Below, piece by piece: positions 7,510-10,460 of a DNA stretch of 10,460 nucleotides. The notes beneath the pieces are model-generated. The model worked only from the letters and a program-made list of their open reading frames with translations. It ran no database searches and was not told the DNA's origin. A program made the translations under genes and the position numbers. The stretch spans positions 1 through 10,460 of the forward strand of contig DUAL01000306.1 in assembly GCA_012960835.1 (NCBI GenBank), given 5' to 3'. The DNA comes from Flavobacteriales bacterium. Its GTDB lineage: Bacteria > Bacteroidota > Bacteroidia > Flavobacteriales > BACL11. Positions within the stretch are counted from its first letter, which is position 1. Every line of letters starts with the position of its first letter.

Positions 7510-8243
7510 GAAAATTATTTTTGATATTAAGTTTGGTTTTTATGGGCAATATTTTACTTGCATCTAATGCCCTTTTCGAGAAAGCTAACAAATTCTATGC
7601 AGAACAGAGATATGAAGATGCTATTGCTCTTTATGATAGTATTCAGCAAAAAGGACTACAAAGTACAGCACTTTTTTATAACTTAGGGAATGCACATTAC
7701 AAATTACAAAGCTGGGCACAAAGTATTTTATATTTTGAAAAAACACTCAAAATAAATGCAAATCATGAAGATGCTTTACATAATTTAGCATTGACTCAGC
7801 TCAAAATTGTAGATAAAATTGAAGCCATACCACTTCTATTTTTTCAAAAATGGATCAATAGCATAATTGCATTTTTCCCAATTGATAGTTGGGCAGTGTT
7901 TTGCATCATTTTCCTTTGGTTAGGTGTAGTGTTTTTTGCCATCCGAAAATTGACTGATCTGCAATTACCAAAACACCTTTTCGCTATTTTAATTATTTGC
8001 TCAGCTTTAACCTTTGTTTTTAGCAATAGTCAGCATACACAGAAAACCCAGCAAAAAACGGCTATTATTTTCAGTTCCTCAGTGGTGATAAAAAGTGCTC
8101 CATCATTTAGTGCCAACGATATTTTCTCTCTTCATGCTGGTAGCAAAATAAGGATAACTGACCAGATAGGAGAATGGATTCATATTCAACTTTCTAACGG
8201 CAATAAAGGTTGGATGCTGAAAGAAAATTGCAGGGAGATTTAA
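7506..8243 (+). CDS. batE: BatE: TPR plus SH3-type membrane protein
   Basis: A 245-residue protein. A signal peptide (1-19, about LLA|SN) is followed by two TPR units (about 21-54 and 55-88, with ALFYNLGNAHYKL typical of the repeat). Two membrane helices lie at about 128-146 and 157-174. The C-terminal bacterial SH3 domain (about 184-242) has the marker residues IKSAPS, GSKIRI, EWIHIQL and KGWM. This domain order is that of BatE. SH3b domains often bind peptides or cell-wall material, which suggests a periplasmic contact at the end of the complex; that is inference. The ATG overlaps the batD stop (ATGA at 7506-7509). It ends the operon: a 102-bp gap with a new promoter follows, though no GC-rich terminator hairpin is visible there. 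Confidence 0.92.
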   Translation: MRKLFLILSLVFMGNILLASNALFEKANKFYAEQRYEDAIALYDSIQQKGLQSTALFYNLGNAHYKLQSWAQSILYFEKTLKINANHEDALHNLALTQLKIVDKIEAIPLLFFQKWINSIIAFFPIDSWAVFCIIFLWLGVVFFAIRKLTDLQLPKHLFAILIICSALTFVFSNSQHTQKTQQKTAIIFSSSVVIKSAPSFSANDIFSLHAGSKIRITDQIGEWIHIQLSNGNKGWMLKENCREI

Positions 8244-8284
8244 CAATCGTTAAAAACTTCATTAAGCAATACCCTTATTTTATT

Positions 8285-8315
8285 CCTGATTTTGTAGCAA
8301 TTTTTCGTACATTTG
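8285..8315 (+). promoter_or_regulatory. Probable promoter for the secreted-protein pair
   Basis: TACATTTG (8308-8315) fits the -7 consensus TAnnTTTG exactly. The -33 position, 19 nt upstream, holds only CCTG (8285-8288) instead of TTTG, so the promoter is probably weaker or needs an activator. Transcription would start near 8321, about 25 nt before the ATG at 8346. A close second match, TGATTTTG, lies at 8287-8294. Confidence 0.55.
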
Positions 8316-8319
8316 TAGC
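8291..8319 (+). repeat. TTTGTAGC direct repeat overlapping the promoter
   Basis: TTTGTAGC occurs at 8291-8298 and 8312-8319, exactly 21 nt apart (two helical turns), and the second copy overlaps the -7 element. The spacing would suit a pair of half-sites for a regulator bound on one face of the DNA. An 8-bp repeat in AT-rich DNA can also arise by chance. Confidence 0.4.
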
Positions 8320-8345
8320 TAATTAAAATTTAACAAACCCAACAG

Positions 8346-8798
8346 ATGAATAAATTAACAAAATATTTTCTCATTATCACTCTCTTATTATCTAGTTTTT
8401 TAGCTACTGCTTTTAGCGGAAGTAATTGGGAAGTTTATTACGAAAATACCCAGGTAAAGATCTCATTCATCCATCTGCAATGCGATTTTGAGAATCAATT
8501 TGACCAAGAATTTGTGGTTTTTAAAATTGAAAACTTATCATCCCAAGCCATAACACTGCAATGGGATACAAAAATATGGTATGACGAATCTTGCATAAAT
8601 TGTGAACAAGATAGTCCAGAATTTCGTAATGAAATTAGGATTGAAAGCCGAAAAACTTTGGAAGGAAATTGCAGTGAGAATAATGCCTTACGAGTATTCT
8701 CAAAATTTACTGAAAAGTTGGAGGACATGCCAGGGGTAGATAAAATTACAACCCTAACAAAATTTGAATTAGAAAACCTAAAAATAACAGATGAATAA
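8346..8798 (+). CDS. Small secreted protein of unknown function
   Basis: A 150-residue protein with a clear signal peptide (MNKLTKYF, a hydrophobic core, likely cleavage LATA|FS at 22/23). The mature part is about 128 residues, rich in alternating polar and hydrophobic residues, which suggests a beta-sandwich. It has four cysteines (46, 83, 86, 109), two of them in a CINC motif; they could form disulfides after export or bind a metal. The wording FKIENLSSQAITLQWD and the end FELENLKI resemble unnamed secreted proteins I associate with Flavobacteriales, but I cannot name a family. It has its own probable promoter, and its last eight bases overlap the start of the next gene (ATGAATAA), so the two are probably co-expressed. 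No catalytic motif is visible. Confidence 0.82.
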   Translation: MNKLTKYFLIITLLLSSFLATAFSGSNWEVYYENTQVKISFIHLQCDFENQFDQEFVVFKIENLSSQAITLQWDTKIWYDESCINCEQDSPEFRNEIRIESRKTLEGNCSENNALRVFSKFTEKLEDMPGVDKITTLTKFELENLKITDE

Positions 8799-8801
8799 AT
8801 T
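8786..8801 (+). repeat. 16-bp start-site sequence, second copy (first at 8341-8356)
   Basis: AACAGATGAATAAATT is identical at 8341-8356 and 8786-8801. In both copies the internal ATG is the start codon of a secreted protein beginning Met-Asn-Lys. The second copy also encodes the last codons and stop of the 150-residue gene. Confidence 0.85.
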
Positions 8802-10460
8802 TTTTACTAAACTATTATTTGCTTGCGCCTTACTTTTTTACACTGCATCAAATGCATTGTATGCGCAATGCACTACAGCTATCTATATTACACATGATAC
8901 CATTGCTTGTGGGGAAAGTATTTTAATGCAACAAACCGGTGTAGGAGGAACTTCTTCTGATGACTTCTCGGCTGGAACATTAAGTGGTTTATGGCAATCT
9001 ATTACCTCAGGATGGAGTTTAACTAGCCCATGCGGAACTAATCCATTAGGTGGTCAGCATATGTTTTTTGCACAAGGCTCGACAAATCCAAGAGAAGCTA
9101 CAACAGTAGCAGTAGATGCTTCATGCGGAGGTAATATTTGTTTTGACTTTAAGATGGAAACCCAATCCCCTCCACCATGTGATGGGCCTGATTTACCTGG
9201 TGAAGGAGTGTATTTGCAATATAGCCTAAATGGAGCAACTTGGGTGACTATTTATTATTTTAATCCTCAAACTTATAATTTTGCAGGATGGAACAATTAT
9301 TGTTATCCTATTCCTGCTGCTGCACAAACTTCTGCCACACAATTCAGATGGTCACAAACTCAAATTAGTTCTCCAACATACGACTTATGGGGTATTGATA
9401 ATATAAATATTGCCACTTGTACTGGCTATTCTTCTCTTTGGTTTAATACTGCTATTTCAACAAGTCCTTTTCCAAATCCTCTTCCTCCTGCAATTAGTGC
9501 GAATGATACTATTACTGTAACTCCTCAAGTTACCACTACTTATACCATAATATATTCAGATTGGACTTCTGACACTTGTACTGCTAATGTAACTATTAAT
9601 ATTGAAATGCCAACAATAGTAGCGACAGTAATTCCAGCAGCATGTTCAGGATCTGACACTTTAAATGCACTAGCTTCAATTCCAGCAAACTGCAATTATA
9701 CTATTGAGCTTTGGGATGGTGTTGGAGACGGATGGAATGCTGGTGGAAGTCCTGCTAATTATCATAATATGGATGTACATATAAACAACTCATTATATGG
9801 TAATTTTACCATGCTAACAGGATCAGGACCTCAAGTGCATCAAATTCCTGTAACAGATGGGGATGTTTTAGAAACATTTTTGCAAAATTGGGGAACAAAT
9901 TATTCCGATTGTGGTTATGTAATAAAAGATAGCCAAGGTGTTATTGTTCGTTTGGATGGACTTCCACCTGTGCTAGGAAATCCTATGTTAGGTTGTAATA
10001 CTAATTTAAATAGTCATCCAGAAGTAAATGTAACTTGTCCTACTACTTTATTTTATAGTTATAGTTGGCAAACAACTGCAGGAACTGTTATAGGTCTGAG
10101 TAACCCTAATATTTATAACCCAACAGCAACTGTAAATACAATTACCGATTATGTTGTTACTGCTTTTGATCCAGCACATCCTTGGTGTACTGCAACCGAT
10201 ACAGTTACTGTACTTCCTAACAGTAGTAATATTACCGCTACATTAAGTGGACCAACTTCTATTTGTGTAGGAGATGCTGTTACGCTTAGTTTTCTTCCTA
10301 TGGTAGGACTTGCCAACTGGGATCTTACACTCAATATAAATGGAAATCCTTCCATATATACTTTGGATGGAAGTGGGAATGATATTTCTACAGGACAGCC
10401 TTTGACTTTTTATCCAAACACTACCACTACTTATGATGTTGTTACATTACTAGATGGAAC
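8791..10460 (+). CDS. Large modular secreted protein, 3' end beyond window (partial)
   Basis: The frame opens at ATG 8791 and stays open for 556 codons to the window edge. The signal peptide ends ALYA|QC (25/26); Gln before Cys argues against a lipoprotein. Domains in order: a reelin-sub-repeat-like domain (about 57-207, ending DLWGIDNINI); a PKD/Ig-like repeat (211-272); a module with ELWDGVGDGWN (306-316, domain about 299-390) of a type recurrent in Bacteroidota extracellular proteins; a second PKD/Ig-like repeat (about 402-476, ending CTATDTVTV); and a third beginning SICVGDAVTLSF (490-501), cut by the edge. It is rich in Thr, Ser and Asn with few charges, typical of cell-surface or released proteins. 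Such proteins usually end in a T9SS sorting domain, which would lie outside the window, so that route is inference. An adhesin or other surface protein is likely; no enzyme motif is seen. Confidence 0.88.
   Translation, partial: MNKFFTKLLFACALLFYTASNALYAQCTTAIYITHDTIACGESILMQQTGVGGTSSDDFSAGTLSGLWQSITSGWSLTSPCGTNPLGGQHMFFAQGSTNPREATTVAVDASCGGNICFDFKMETQSPPPCDGPDLPGEGVYLQYSLNGATWVTIYYFNPQTYNFAGWNNYCYPIPAAAQTSATQFRWSQTQISSPTYDLWGIDNINIATCTGYSSLWFNTAISTSPFPNPLPPAISANDTITVTPQVTTTYTIIYSDWTSDTCTANVTINIEMPTIVATVIPAACSGSDTLNALASIPANCNYTIELWDGVGDGWNAGGSPANYHNMDVHINNSLYGNFTMLTGSGPQVHQIPVTDGDVLETFLQNWGTNYSDCGYVIKDSQGVIVRLDGLPPVLGNPMLGCNTNLNSHPEVNVTCPTTLFYSYSWQTTAGTVIGLSNPNIYNPTATVNTITDYVVTAFDPAHPWCTATDTVTVLPNSSNITATLSGPTSICVGDAVTLSFLPMVGLANWDLTLNINGNPSIYTLDGSGNDISTGQPLTFYPNTTTTYDVVTLLDG

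Noticed and set aside
8244..8290. Terminator after batE
   Set aside because: The bases after the stop are AT-rich with no GC stem followed by a T-run. Read-through or factor-dependent termination is possible, but no intrinsic terminator can be called.
8863..8868. Lipoprotein signal (Ala-Gln-Cys) in the large secreted protein
   Set aside because: The residue before Cys is Gln, not Ala/Gly/Ser, so ordinary signal peptidase cleavage before Gln is more likely.
10149..10355. Short minus-strand frame opposite the large secreted protein
   Set aside because: The + frame is open through the whole region with clear PKD-like repeats, so this is a shadow.

Overview
This AT-rich window reads as the chromosome of a member of the Bacteroidota, probably a Flavobacteriales-like lineage. 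Four things support this. The main promoter has the phylum's form, TTTG-N20-TAAATTTG. Shine-Dalgarno sequences are generally absent in front of genes. Positions 176-8243 hold the complete Bat locus in the gene order typical of the phylum. The last gene encodes a secreted protein built from modules common in proteins exported by the type IX secretion system (T9SS). All genes lie on the + strand.

Layout. Positions 1-175 hold a strong intrinsic terminator (43-72), then the operon promoter (120-151); no gene can be assigned there. The Bat operon follows: moxR AAA+ ATPase (176-1177), a 92-bp spacer with a 14-bp tandem repeat, a DUF58 protein (1270-2145), a signal-anchored BatD-like/DUF4381-like membrane protein (2145-3029), batA (3022-4011), batB (4012-5016), batC (5013-5717), batD (5719-7509) and batE (7506-8243). 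From the DUF58 gene to batE every junction is an overlap of 1-8 nt, an exact abutment or a 1-nt gap, so one translationally coupled transcript is expected. The 102-bp gap 8244-8345 carries a second probable promoter. It serves a two-gene unit: a 150-residue secreted protein with no recognised function (8346-8798), overlapping by 8 nt a large modular extracellular protein (8791 to beyond the window end).

How the parts work together. In the Bat system a cytosolic MoxR ATPase is thought to remodel or activate von Willebrand A (VWA) domain partners. Here these are DUF58 (soluble), BatA and BatB (membrane-anchored), all with intact metal-site motifs. BatC and BatE add TPR scaffolds. BatD and the third gene product put long beta-rich domains in the periplasm and helical domains in the cytosol. 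The true substrate of this machine is unsettled: the name comes from Bacteroides aerotolerance, while an envelope-assembly or stress role is equally compatible with what is seen. The last two genes look like a separate export unit. The large protein starts with a signal peptide and then shows a domain resembling a reelin sub-repeat, a GDGWN module and PKD/Ig-like repeats.

I did not find a wholly new system. The points most worth a second look are the reelin-like domain, the TTG starts of batD and probably batC, the A10 tract inside batC, the 16-bp sequence duplicated across two start codons, and the uncharacterised 150-residue protein.
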